This document shows, in pieces, positions 24,737 through 34,348 of a stretch of 64,000 bases of DNA. Where the stretch lies: assembly GCA_022570795.1 (NCBI GenBank), contig JAKUDP010000011.1:62001-126000 (forward strand). Direction: 5' to 3'. Numbering within the stretch: position 1 is the first letter of the stretch; each line of letters opens with the position of its first letter. The position numbers were made by a program, and so were the translations under genes. The notes under the pieces were generated by a model. It was not told the DNA's origin. It made no database searches and was given only the letters and a program-made list of their open reading frames with translations. This DNA comes from Sphaerulina vaccinii. Taxonomy: Eukaryota > Ascomycota > Dothideomycetes > Mycosphaerellales > Mycosphaerellaceae.

Positions 24737-24952
24737 AAAAAGCTACATCAAAGAGGCAAAACAAACGACACATGGCAGCAGTACCAAGAATACGAGTGGA
24801 CTCGTCGCGCGAAAGGTCTGTATGTCCTCCAGCGTGCCTTGCATTTCTTGAACTCATGCATCAACTACTGTACATTGACGACTTACCGAGCTTACCACTT
24901 GACCAAGGGCGACCATTACAAGTGAAGATTTAATGGGCCATATGATGTTCCA
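24737..24952 (-). ncRNA. Array unit 3, candidate pol III transcript
   Basis: ACATCATATGG at about 24938-24948 and GGTCGCCC at 24914-24907. A-box TGGTCAAGTGG at 24905-24895 is a close match to the eukaryotic consensus. The B-box-like core is weak (GTGTCGTTTG). TTTTT lies at 24741-24737. Confidence 0.4.
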
Positions 24953-24977
24953 CGGCTATGCCTACAAATGAACGACG

Positions 24978-25171
24978 AAAAAGCAAAAGAACCGAACTCT
25001 GGCTGTGGTAGTTCATATATGAGCCTGAACAGATCTGTTCAATCTGAAGTGCTTTCGTCACAATTTGTACACTGCTCGGGCATTAGACAACACTAACGAC
25101 TTACTGACTCTTCCACTAGACTACGGACGACTGTTGAGAGGCTCAAGATAGAAGAGCTATATGATGTCTCA
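24978..25171 (-). ncRNA. Array unit 4, candidate pol III transcript
   Basis: ACATCATATAG at about 25157-25167, GTCGTCC at 25131-25125, A-box TAGTCTAGTGG at 25123-25113. B-box-like AGTTCGGTTC at about 24998-24989 is the best B-box match of the array. TTTTT terminator at 24982-24978. Confidence 0.45.
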
Positions 25172-25195
25172 TAGTTGTGCTTGAAACTTGAGGGC

Positions 25196-25370
25196 AAAAA
25201 GGCAAAACAATCGCCGCTTGGCTAGATATCGTACGATGCATACATTAGTCCGGAGGTCGATGAAGGCCTATGGAAGATTGATGTATGGAGTTGGGATCGT
25301 ATATAATATGCCAATAGCCTGGCCTTGTCTTGAGGCTGTAATCATACCTGAAGTGCAAAGGTTCACACCA
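25196..25370 (-). pseudogene. Array unit 5, headless copy
   Basis: The 3' part is kept (TTTTT at 25200-25196, then GGCGATTGTTTTGCC just upstream on the minus strand). No A-box, GTCGTCC or CATATA is found where they would be expected, so the unit lost its promoter end. The gap between neighbouring A-boxes (25113 to 25510) is close to two periods. Confidence 0.35.
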
Positions 25371-25576
25371 GAAAGCAAAAGCAATCGACCGGGAATCGTG
25401 TTCCATACCACACTGGCCCCGACTACATCAGGTCATTGCAACCTAAGGCGAGCTCATTATGTATCAAGTTTACTCAAGTATCAGCTTTGCTAACGACTTA
25501 CTGATATTACCACTAAGCCATGGACGACTGTTGAGAACCAATGAGAAGTATCGAATTGAGTGAGTATATAATCGCC
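25371..25576 (-). ncRNA. Array unit 6, candidate pol III transcript
   Basis: TATATA at about 25565-25570, GTCGTCC at 25528-25522, A-box TGGCTTAGTGG at 25520-25510, B-box-like CCGGTCGATTGC at about 25392-25381. The T-run is short (TTTTGCTTTC). Confidence 0.4.
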
Positions 25577-26199
25577 AAACCAGACCAGGCCAGCTGATTG
25601 CGAGCGCGAAGCCTCCTTGCCTTTGAAATAGTTGCACATTTCCCATGGCAACTGAGAGTCTGCTTATTAGTCGAACGCCATTGCAGATGCTATACGTATT
25701 GCCTAATCAGATAAGGCACAGGACTGCACTGCGGGTATCAGCTTGTGAGTGGATCGTGGTTGCATCATATGCGACGCGTACATGAGCGAAGGCGAGAAAC
25801 AGCATTGAGAAGGTGCTGTCGGCGAGGGAGAGCTTCATTGTCGGTTCTTGTATGTCTTCTGGTGGCGACGAAGGGTGTTCTCCAATAAAGCCACCCGATG
25901 TTCTTCGATTCTGCTTTGCATTGATCGACGTTGAAGCATACCGATGGACAACCGCTGATCTGACACACAAGCGCAACCTGAGCGACGAGCCAAGAAGGAC
26001 AATGACCAGTAAAGCTGAAGGAAGTCAATGTAGTGCTTCTGCTATCGCAGAGCCGAGGTATCAAGACGTTACCGCCGGAGGGTATAGAGTCCGAGTTGCC
26101 TTGATTACGAAGACCATGTCGACAGTCTCGAGGCTGATCAGCACGACTGGGTTCTGTGACAGAAAGTTGAGCGTACTATCTCTCGAATTGGAAGCCAGC
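25577..26199. other. Intergenic stretch, no supported gene
   Basis: Competing ORFs on both strands (longest 25813-26373 plus) lack any domain feature, and the plus-strand one runs antisense into the last exon of the Cys/His-rich gene. Probably 3' flank of that gene plus spacer. Confidence 0.4.
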
Positions 26200-28022
26200 T
26201 CAGGTCAGGTCAATGACGATAAACATCTTCTCCGCAGCCTGTTTCGTAGCTTGCCCATTGTGGCTCAGGTTGCCAGAACCAGTTCCGGCATTTCCAGAGA
26301 CACGTTGCAATGCACTCCTTTCTCGGGAGCGGCCGTTGGCCATATGCTCTGTACTCAGAAGGTGCGCCTTTAAGTCTTGCTCTACTCGTCCCGGTCTCGT
26401 TGATATGGGCTTCCCAGGACAGTCTTGACAGCGAACCGGCGGGAAGTAGCCAAACACAGTACCTTCCGGAGGAGTATCGCCCGAGGTGAGATGAGTGGAG
26501 TCGTGGATTTCGCCAGTCATTGTCTCTGTGCAGTAGATTTGATTGAATGATTCGAAGCGACGGAATGGATACAGTGCTCGGAGCGGGTCGATCTCTGAGG
26601 CTAGCCATCTCGCGATGGGAGGCTGTCAAAGACGTTAGCGAAGCCACATGCTGTCAAGGATTTGAAGTGGTAGTCGTCCTACCGCGGGCGTCTGTGGTGA
26701 CGGCCATGTAGTCGTCTGGGCCACAGGGTACAAGCCAGCAAGTGGATTCGGAGGCAATTCTCCAGTAGCCCTCTTCCTGGACAATACACCGACCTGATGA
26801 TATCTGCTCCCAAGATGTGCTCGGAGATCTCGCTCTATGTTGCCAGGAGTGGCAGGTAAGTCTCGATGCAGACTACAATCCTCGCACGTAGCTCGAGGAA
26901 GATAGAGGAATTTCATGCCATCTGGACAAACATCTCCCGGCTTGAAGCTGGAACCGAGTTTGATGTCATTCGCGGCATCGACACTGTATAATCGCACGAA
27001 AGTGGTCAGTCTGCAATCCGGAAATTCTTTCTCCAGCGCATGTTGAGCTTGCATGAGCCATATGGGGGTGGACGGCTGTGAAGCATTTCGTCAGTCTATG
27101 TCTGAATCCGCTGCACGAAAGGAGAAAGGTGGTGTTCACGGACCAATGGGTGCCATGATGGCGGCCATACGGTTGTCTGTCCTAAGGGATGCAGATCGGC
27201 GAGCGATGTCGTGGGTGTCTCGGGCACGTCGCCAGGCGCTGGCTTAGTTGATGCTACCGTGGAAGGGGCTGCTATGGGCAGAGTTGTCACAGCAGAAGCG
27301 TTGAGCGCCAATTGCTTGGGCTTCTTCGGAGCTGGGGTGTCCTTAGGCTCGTGCTTGGACACAATACAGCCCTCTTCGTAAATCTCCTTCTCGCAGCAGC
27401 TCCACATGAAGCCATCTTCATAGCCTGAATCATTGATATGCGCGTCGGGAGGGTCGTGGCAGTCCTCGTCGTGGTTGTCCCACATATGGGAGTCATAGTT
27501 GACCTCTTTCTCGCCTGTTCATGGTCAGAAGCGCTTGTCCTTCCTGGGTCCCCAGAACTCACCTTCGTGATAAACACATGAGCCCTTATAGTTATCAGTA
27601 GTATCGTACTCGTCGCTACAATTCTTGCACGTCTCGAACCTCTTCCTCTTCAAGCTTGGCTTCTGTCCCTTCCATGCCACCAGTAATTCTTTCTCCGCAA
27701 GCTCATTCGCTGCGGGTACAGCTTTGATAATGTCCATGAGCAATGTTCGTAGTCTACGTAACGGTGCAGTTTGTATCGCGTTCACTACGCGAGCTTCGTA
27801 AGGCTCTTCTGGCATTGGCGAACCATACTTCTGGTGTTCTTCCAGTTCTGGTTCTGGCGAGGAGGACGGCTCTGGTGTAGGAGTTGGGGATAGCGAAGGC
27901 TCTCGATCCGACGATGCAGGTTCTGAAGATGAGATCTCTGATGGAGAGGGATCAAGCAGGTGAGCCATCTTGATGAAAGCTTGACTATGTCTCGAGCTGA
28001 CAACGTGCAAGATTTCTTCCAC
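26200..28022 (-). CDS. Four-exon Cys/His-rich protein with a duplicated C2H2-like module
   Basis: Exons 28022-27563, 27514-27144, 27075-26683 and 26622-26200 (introns 48, 68 and 60 bp) join to 548 aa. A Pro/Ser/Glu-rich low-complexity N-terminus precedes a Cys/His domain at residues 132-209 (C132, C135, C149, H152, H169, C173, H174, C194, C195, C204, H209). Its pattern (CKNC...CVYH...WDNHDEDCH...CC...C...H) occurs in many uncharacterised dothideomycete proteins. Exons 3 and 4 each encode one copy of a second module ending in C-X2-C-X18/19-H-X5-H (C341, C344, H364, H370; C473, C476, H495, H501), with PG.(I/V)E.DL.AHL shared. The exon boundaries coincide with the module boundaries, and both copies start with a Pro-Ile-rich segment. 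Probably zinc-binding and nuclear; function unknown. Intron 2 has a weak donor (GTCCGT). Confidence 0.7.
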
Positions 28023-29984
28023 GGTTGAAGTTGTGACGAGACGTTTTTAGGTTTGAGTACGCGTGTCTCACGTAAGCTGCCGATACGAGTTGTACGACGT
28101 GCTAGGGTAGAGTAGCTATATCTTAAATGTTGCAACAGAGTCAGCCATTCCTTTCCAATTGCTCACCTTTATCGAAAGCACTTCGTTCAAAGTGGAGACT
28201 GTCGCTGAGCATACTGTCTGTTCTCGGAACGACCGCACGGTCCGCCTGACAATGCGTCGAAGATCAATGTCTGCCTTGTTGGAGAGTGGCATCATCTTCG
28301 GTGTCTGGGAGAGTTATAGTACATATCGCTAGGAAAAGCCAGAGAGTCTCTGTATTCGCAGATCATGGCTGAATAGGTGTCTACCAGCAAGGCAGGGAAG
28401 AGCTGCACCGAGACCTGTGCTCTTGGACTTCGTCCGGTCTGGCGTGCTTTCACTTCACGGCGACCAGTGGGAAGGCACTCAGCCCAGTATATGTCTTTTT
28501 GTCCTACATTAGGCATGCAGCATGGTCGAAATACACTCAAGACCATAATGCTTTGCAGGAATGCCTGCTCCTTGAACCAATGCGGAAAACTTGACTTGAA
28601 CCTCGTCCTCGTCCAGGCTGGAGTCAGTATATATGATCTGTGCCCATGAGTATCGTCGTGCTCCACTTGATGAAGAGCCTAGATGAAATGACGATAAGAT
28701 TGTATACGATGTGTAGTGTGGTGTTGTAGAGAAGAAAAGAGGACTTGCGAGGAGAGAGTGACCAACAATCAGCTGCCAAGACCGCGCCGGAAACAACTCC
28801 TCTCCAATTTCCCGACCTCACGCCTTACACTTCCTCCTCAACACCAACATCCACATGTACTCCATCGCGATTCTTCACATCAGTCAGCTCAGTGGCTGCG
28901 GAAACATGGATAGTCTCGGATTACTGTGCATCCCGCTGTGCGCGCTGTACCATACGCGACAGAAATGGCACTGTTGACCAATTCGCCGCAACTTACGCCA
29001 ATAGACAAGTCCCGCCATCCAAAGTGCCGTGGTTTCATCCTATACCACCCACCGGCCCTCCATTAGATCCTGCGACATCCATTGGAGTCTACGACAATAG
29101 CAAGCATTCCAGTGAAAACGTGGAGCGCCAGCGGGACTTAGCAAGTTAGGAGAGAGGGACTTAGCATGGTAAGCATCAGATCGTTGGCCAGAGCTCAGCG
29201 GTCGTGCGGAGACGTCTTGCGCGAATCACTTCTGCTTCTGGGAATATGCTGTGAACTCTTCATGCGGAACCTCAAGAACAATATCGGACTTCCTCACAAG
29301 CCGTGTAAGTGCAGCGCTTCTAGGCTCTTCGTCCCAAAATCATGTGTGCCGGGCGGAAAATGCCAGCACAATGCTTTCAATACGCGACACAACTCTGGAC
29401 TTGATGGCCTTGGACCCTCAAACCGTCTCTAGACACCGTGCTCCACTAGCTGTATGCTATGTCTGCATGTGCAAGCACATAAAGACCGGACACGAATTTG
29501 AGCTTTCTTGGCCTGGGAAGATCGGCGCTAGAACCATGCGAATACACCGATCAGCTACAAGAATCCGCGCTAGAAGGGGCATCGCGCGCCATTAGGTCAG
29601 CAATAGTAGCGCCGAATGTCACGCTTATGGCACGTGTAAGGCGTTTTGACACCAACCACACCGAGACAATGGACATACGGAGTGCAGAAGCCCCACAACG
29701 ACAGCAGCCCGACCTTGTATCGCCAGGCAAATGGCGAACTGTCCAGACGACATTGTGGTAGCCACTGTAGAGTCTTGCGAGGAACGCGGCCGCTGATGCT
29801 CAATACGCCGCAAAGGTCACTGTCCTCGAGAATACAAATACCCTTCGCTGGACCCTCCTCACTTCAACTCATCATCCAACAGCCTCAACAACAATCACAA
29901 CAAACAACAGCGTCTTCACCACCTTCAACAGCTTCGAACAACAACTTCCACCTCAAACAACCAACCAAACCAACAACTATCAAC
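28023..29984. other. Long gene-poor stretch
   Basis: About 2 kb with only short contradictory ORFs. The least implausible are a minus-strand 124-codon ORF (28292-28666) and plus-strand 134-codon ORF (28745-29149). Neither has a domain, signal peptide or consistent intron model. Just before 29985 the plus strand becomes rich in CAACAA/CAACAT runs, the usual 5' leader of a well-expressed fungal gene, and belongs to the next gene. Confidence 0.4.
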
Positions 29985-30652
29985 ATGCGTTTCTCCACCA
30001 TCGCCGTTGCCGCTTTCGCTGGCGCTGCCATTGCCGCTCCTCACCGTGAGGCCCAGCTCATCGCTCGTGGCAAGCTCGGAGTCAACCAGATCAGTGCTCG
30101 TGACGCCGAAGTCGAGAAGCGCATGGGTCCATGGGCAGCTGCCGGTCTCGCCTCTTTGGGCACCTGGATCGGTGGCAAGATGGGAATCTTCCGCCGTGGG
30201 GAGAACACCGCCACCCTCAACGGCAACTTGTTCACTCAGGAGGAGGTAAGCTAATCACCCAATCACTACTTCACGCTTCTACTCACATCTTCGATCAGGC
30301 CAGCGCCATTCTCGCCGAGGATGCTGTTGAGTTCCTCAGCAAGAAGGCCAAGAACAACGAGGCTGTTGTCTGTGTCGATGTGCCATACACTGTCTCCAAC
30401 GACAGCGCAGCCCACGATGTTGGCTCTTTCACCTTCGAGGGCAATGGAGTCAAGTCCACGTAAGACTATCTTTCCCACACCCACTCATCACAACAACCGA
30501 CTAACAATCCTCCCAGCTTCGACTGCTTCGTGCTCACAGCACCAAACACCTTCTCCGTCGACCTCGAGCAGGGCAAGACCACCCCAGACTCTGTCGCTGT
30601 CAACCCAGGCCCAGGCAGCTGGAACGAGACCACTGGTATCCTCACCTTGTAA
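29985..30652 (+). CDS. Small secreted protein with a Kex2-type pro-region (185 aa)
   Basis: Exons 29985-30245, 30299-30459 and 30517-30652; introns of 53 and 57 bp with GTAAGC/GTAAGA donors and a CTAAC branch site in the second. The start MRFSTIAVAAFAGAAIAAP is a clear signal peptide (cleavage near residue 18). A pro-region follows, containing ISARDAEVEKR, a Lys-Arg site at residues 45-46. Then comes a Gly/Trp-rich segment (47-69) including GLASLGTWIGG, closed by Arg-Arg at 70-71. The C-terminal 110 residues look like a small folded domain with only two cysteines (in VVCVDV and FDCFV), possibly one disulfide. Family not recognised. The processing junction and Gly/Trp segment resemble those of the repeat precursor at 32082-33340. 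Candidate effector, signalling or antimicrobial protein. Confidence 0.8.
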
Positions 30653-32081
30653 GCGGAGGAGAGGTACGAGCTTGAGTGTGACGATACGATCTTGTTACGA
30701 CGATATGGTATGAATTGGAGGACATGAAAGCGTGAGAGCCGCGGTGACTGGAGCATCGCATGAGCTGCAGCATCTTGTATCTGGAGTTTGACATTGAGCA
30801 TGAGCATTATCAGGAGTTTAGCATTGGGATCTCGTAGTGGTATATATCTTTCAAATCGAAGCCGACGGGTGGATGATTTGATGACTTCTTCTCATCTTCT
30901 TTCAACTGCTGTTGTTAACTTTGACTTGATTCTTCTGATCGCTCTCTTCCATCCTCTGGGCTCTCTCCCATCCTCTACTGTCTCTGGAAGACGCTTGTTC
31001 TTTGAAGGAGCCCTGACATGCCGCGGGTGGCGTAGTCATGGTTTTGGAATGTCGATGTTTTGCAAATCGAGCTAATTCGACGATTCTGACATAACACTTT
31101 CACCTTTGGCCCGCATCGACTATAAATCTCTGCACATATTTCAATTATCTCTATCTCTCAGCACCATCACTGTCGATGCTTCAAAGCAATTACTTCCTCC
31201 AGTATCAGTGTCCCACATTATATGGGCAACCCTAAGGAGGGAGAGGAAAGCATTCCTTACGTAAGCACGAAGCTGTTCAAACTTCGTTACAGTTTCGTGT
31301 TTCTCATTCCGAGCAACAACAACACGTCGCGATGTTGCATCGAACACCAGCACGCGACAGGCCTCCTTCAAACATACGTTCTGTCAAATGACTTCTGTCG
31401 CGAACGTGATCTTCGAACTGCAACTGAACGTACACCAAGGCGACATCGCGTTCTGATGCGCCCAGGCCAGGACAAGACAAGAGAATCCGCGGCCAGCCGA
31501 TGACCTTTCGGGAGATCTGTCAATGCGCAAGTCTGAATTGATCGTGGAACCAATACTACAAACAACTATGAGAAGAAAACACTTCGCCTTACTACTGTGA
31601 TATGAGCTGACTGCATGAGAGCCTGCACCTCGTTGAGAGCCTGCACCTAGTTGTCTCCTCTTCTCCGCGCTACTCTAATCAAGCGCCACCGAAAGTACAC
31701 CCGCAACGCAAGGCAAGAACGTAATCGCAATCAGAGACAGCCGCTTCGAGAAACTTTGAGACTCGCCAACGACCAAGTCGCGAGCGGTCTGCAATTCCAG
31801 AAGCATGATCATGCTGCGTTATTCGAACACCAAATGAACTGGAGGGAAGCAAGCATCGTTGAAACTGCATTCGATATATCACACTAACATTACCAAGGAG
31901 ATTCTTGTCAACCAGTAACCACAAACAAGCAGTAAGCCTAAGAAATTCTTCCGTTCAATCATCCTCATCCATCATTCCTTCTTCTCCTTCATGTGAGGGA
32001 CGATCATTCAAAATCCTCAACCTCAGAACTGCGCACATGTGCTGTGCCGTTATGATCCCATTCCGAAGTCCTTCTTTACTC
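30653..32081. other. Intergenic stretch, no supported gene
   Basis: Holds the 3' flanks of two convergent secreted-protein genes. ORFs of 60-95 codons occur on both strands without domains. A short direct repeat (GAGAGCCTGCACCT) occurs twice at about 31617-31647. Nothing else is seen. Confidence 0.4.
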
Positions 32082-33340
32082 CTACTGAGGAATGACACTC
32101 TCAGGCGCAACCTCCTCGATCTCTGCAGCAAATGGTTCAGCCTCAGCCTCAGCCTCAGCCTCGGCAATTGGCTCAGCAAGTGCCTCGCGCTTCTCGTTGG
32201 CGCTCTCTGGCTCATCCTCATAAATGAAGAACTGGGCAGTCTGACCCTCAGTGGTAGCATCACGAGCAGACAGGTCACGCTTGTCGTTGTTGGCGAAGTC
32301 TGCGGCGACTTTGCCAAGGAATTTGATGCCTTCGGTGAAGAGACCATCTAGGAACGGATCAGGCATAGCGTCGCGAGCCTGGAGTGCGGAGAGATCACGC
32401 TTCTCGTTATCACCACCGAATCCGAAGAGGTTGCTTCCAATGCGAAGACCAAGCCTGGCTCCAGATCCGAAGCCCTTGAGAAAGGGTTCCGGCTGAGCAT
32501 CGCGAGCAGACAGGTCACGCTTGTCGTTGTTGGCGAAGTCTGCAGCAACCTTGGCAATGAATTTGATGCCTTCGGTGAAGAGACCATCCAGGAATGGATC
32601 GCGAGCAGCAAGGTCGCGCTTCTCGTTATCACCGCCGAGACCGAAGAGGTTGCTGCCGATGCGCAGTCCTAGCCTTGCTCCAGAGCCAAAGCCCTTGAGA
32701 AATGGTTCGGGTGAAGCGTCGCGGGCTTGGAGTGCAGACAGATCACGCTTCTCGTTGTCATCTCCAAGGCCAAAGATATTGCTGCCGATGCGAAGCCCTA
32801 GTTTAGCACCTTTTGCGAAGCCCTTGAGAAATGGTTCTGGTGAAGCGTCACGGGCTTGGAGTGCAGAGTGATCACGCTTCTCCTTGACAGGGAATTCATC
32901 TCCAAATATCCAGCCACCAAGACCTCCTAGTCCATCACCATCGGATCCGAAAGATCCCCATCGTGGTTCAGCGTCACGCTTCTCGACATCGCGCTTCTCG
33001 TTGTCATCTCCGATGCCAAAGAGATTGCTGCCAATGCGAAGACCGAGCTTAGCACCTTTTGCGAAGCCCTTGAGGAAAGGCTCTGGTGCAGCGTCGCGCT
33101 TGACTGGGAACTTGTCGCCGAAGATCCAGCCTCCGAGGCCACCTAGTCCGTCGCCGTCTGAGCCGAAGCCGCCATAGTATCTTGGATCACGCTTTGCGAC
33201 TGTGAGGATTGTTAATATGTATGAAGATGAAGAGGTGGGGTTGTGGAATGTGGCTTACCTTCTGCTACTGGAGCGATTGGAGCTGCGAGAGAGATTGAGG
33301 CACAGTAGGCCAGGATGGCAGTTGCAATTGAGGCCTTCAT
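32082..33340 (-). CDS. Secreted Kex2-processed repeat precursor encoding three peptide families
   Basis: Exon 1 (33340-33259) and exon 2 (33199-32082), with a 59-bp intron (GTAAGC donor, TTAAC branch), give 399 aa. Residues 1-20 are a signal peptide (MKASIATAILAYCASISLAA). Eleven Lys-Arg sites (30-31, 61-62, 96-97, 101-102, 135-136, 178-179, 221-222, 254-255, 294-295, 334-335, 364-365) cut the rest into repeats. Family A (Gly/Trp-rich, GDGLGGLGGWIFGD) has copies starting at 34 and 107. Family B (FLKGF..GA.LGLRIGSN) has four, starting at 69, 151, 194 and 267. Family C (FLDGLFTEGIKF, amphipathic) has two, at 230 and 310. Linkers between repeats (DLSALQAR type) end in a single Arg. Most copies are preceded by Asp-Ala/X-Pro dipeptides, and residues 366-385 are ten consecutive X-Ala/X-Pro pairs, as expected for Ste13-type trimming. 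The architecture matches fungal KEP-type precursors. The products are unknown. Copies are close to one another, suggesting recent duplication or gene conversion. Confidence 0.88.
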
Positions 33341-34348
33341 GGTTGTGGAGTAGAGGAGGCTTGGGGATTTTTGTGTTGATCGAGTGCTGTGCTGATGACT
33401 TGTTGTTGATGGGTGGAGAAAGCTGGTTATATGTTGTTCGTGTTTGATAGCACAGTCCTGTCGAAAGATGGTATGGCGACTGTTGAGAAGCTGAATTGTC
33501 CGGATCGAAACACGACATCTCCATCAAGGCACTTGCAATCGAACATTGCGAGAGCGTGATAGCGAACATCACAGTGACTGGGTGGCCAAGCAATTCTCCG
33601 GATGTCGACAGCGAGGTGAAAGTGGAGCGTTTCGGTGACCTGGTACACCTCACGTCAAGGTTGAGGAGCTCCGTGATGGGCAGTTGTCTTAGATCGCCAC
33701 AGTCAACCTCATCGTAGCTGTGCTGAGGCAATGAGCTAAGTGATCTTACCCAATGCTAAAGTCGCGTTGGCGAAATCGCCGCATGGTTTGTGATCATTAG
33801 AGCTGTATGCGAGTGAAAGATCCGCAGCTCATCGTCTACACCACTCCAGCTGATCAGCTGGCAGAAGTTCGGCATATTGTAGTGTTGTGGAGGATCGACA
33901 GTATGGAGCTTGGCATGTTGTACAAACATTCACAGGATCTTATCCGATATCTGTCGCATGTTCAACCACAGGAAGCCACGCAGGACCTGTTCATCGTCAG
34001 CATCGTATTGAGATTCCACAGAGTCAGCGATGTAGATCGGGTCGCTGTCTTTTGCCTCAACAATGACAGCACACTCTTGGCATACGTGAATATGCCGAAG
34101 TGTGCGAAGAGCCGACTTTGATGATCCACCAGATGCACAGCGAGTTGCACATCAGTGCGCTAATTCGGAGATCTGTTGTATGGGATGGCTGTATTGGTGA
34201 TAGTCGAGCTGCCTCAGCAATTGAGGTAGTTCTCCGCGATGCTCTTCCACATCGGCGAGCTTGACTGTCAGCATATCGGGACTGCTTTCAAGATACTTCT
34301 CCGGGACACACTCAATTTCGCACGGTGGTCGCTCGGATGACGACTGCC
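33341..34348. other. Intergenic stretch, promoter of the repeat precursor and spacer
   Basis: Minus-strand sequence just upstream of 33340 is CAACAA-rich leader, with a TATAACC-type element near 33427. Further left no ORF has a recognisable feature; a plus-strand 104-codon ORF (33807-34121) is probably chance. Confidence 0.4.

Larger units (their letters stand above)
24297..25576 (-). repeat. Tandem array of six tRNA-like, RNA polymerase III-type units
   Basis: Six diverged units with a period of about 220 bp follow ARG4. Read on the minus strand, a complete unit has: a TATA-like element (CATATA or TATATA); about 26-30 nt later a tRNA-like 5' end GTCGTCC; an A-box-like TGGCTNAGTGG; then TNAGTAAGTCGT; a variable body of about 120 nt with a recurring TGATGCTTGA-type motif; a B-box-like core (GATCGATTG, GTTCGGTTC, GGTCGATTG); and a short TTTTGC segment often followed by TTTTT, a pol III-style terminator. 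A-box positions on the plus strand are 24434, 24657, 24895, 25113 and 25510; unit 5 has lost its head. No acceptor-stem 3' half is present, so these are not ordinary tRNAs. Either ncRNA genes or a tandem tRNA-derived SINE family. Confidence 0.6.

Noticed and set aside
25188..25493. 101-codon plus-strand ORF inside the array
   Set aside because: It crosses array units 4 to 6 and has no protein features.
24297..25576. Ordinary tRNA genes in the tandem array
   Set aside because: A 5' half and A-box are present but no 3' acceptor complement to GTCGTCC, and the A-to-B distance is too long without a demonstrable intron.
32251..33177. Three plus-strand ORFs rich in Ser/Arg/Pro repeats over 32251-33177
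   Set aside because: They are the antisense of the Kex2-type repeat precursor. The minus strand has the signal peptide, intron and meaningful repeats.
32082..33340. Alpha-factor-type mating pheromone precursor
   Set aside because: The processing grammar fits, but the repeats are 25-29 residues long, of three kinds, and lack the short Trp- and Gly-Gln-Pro-containing pheromone consensus.
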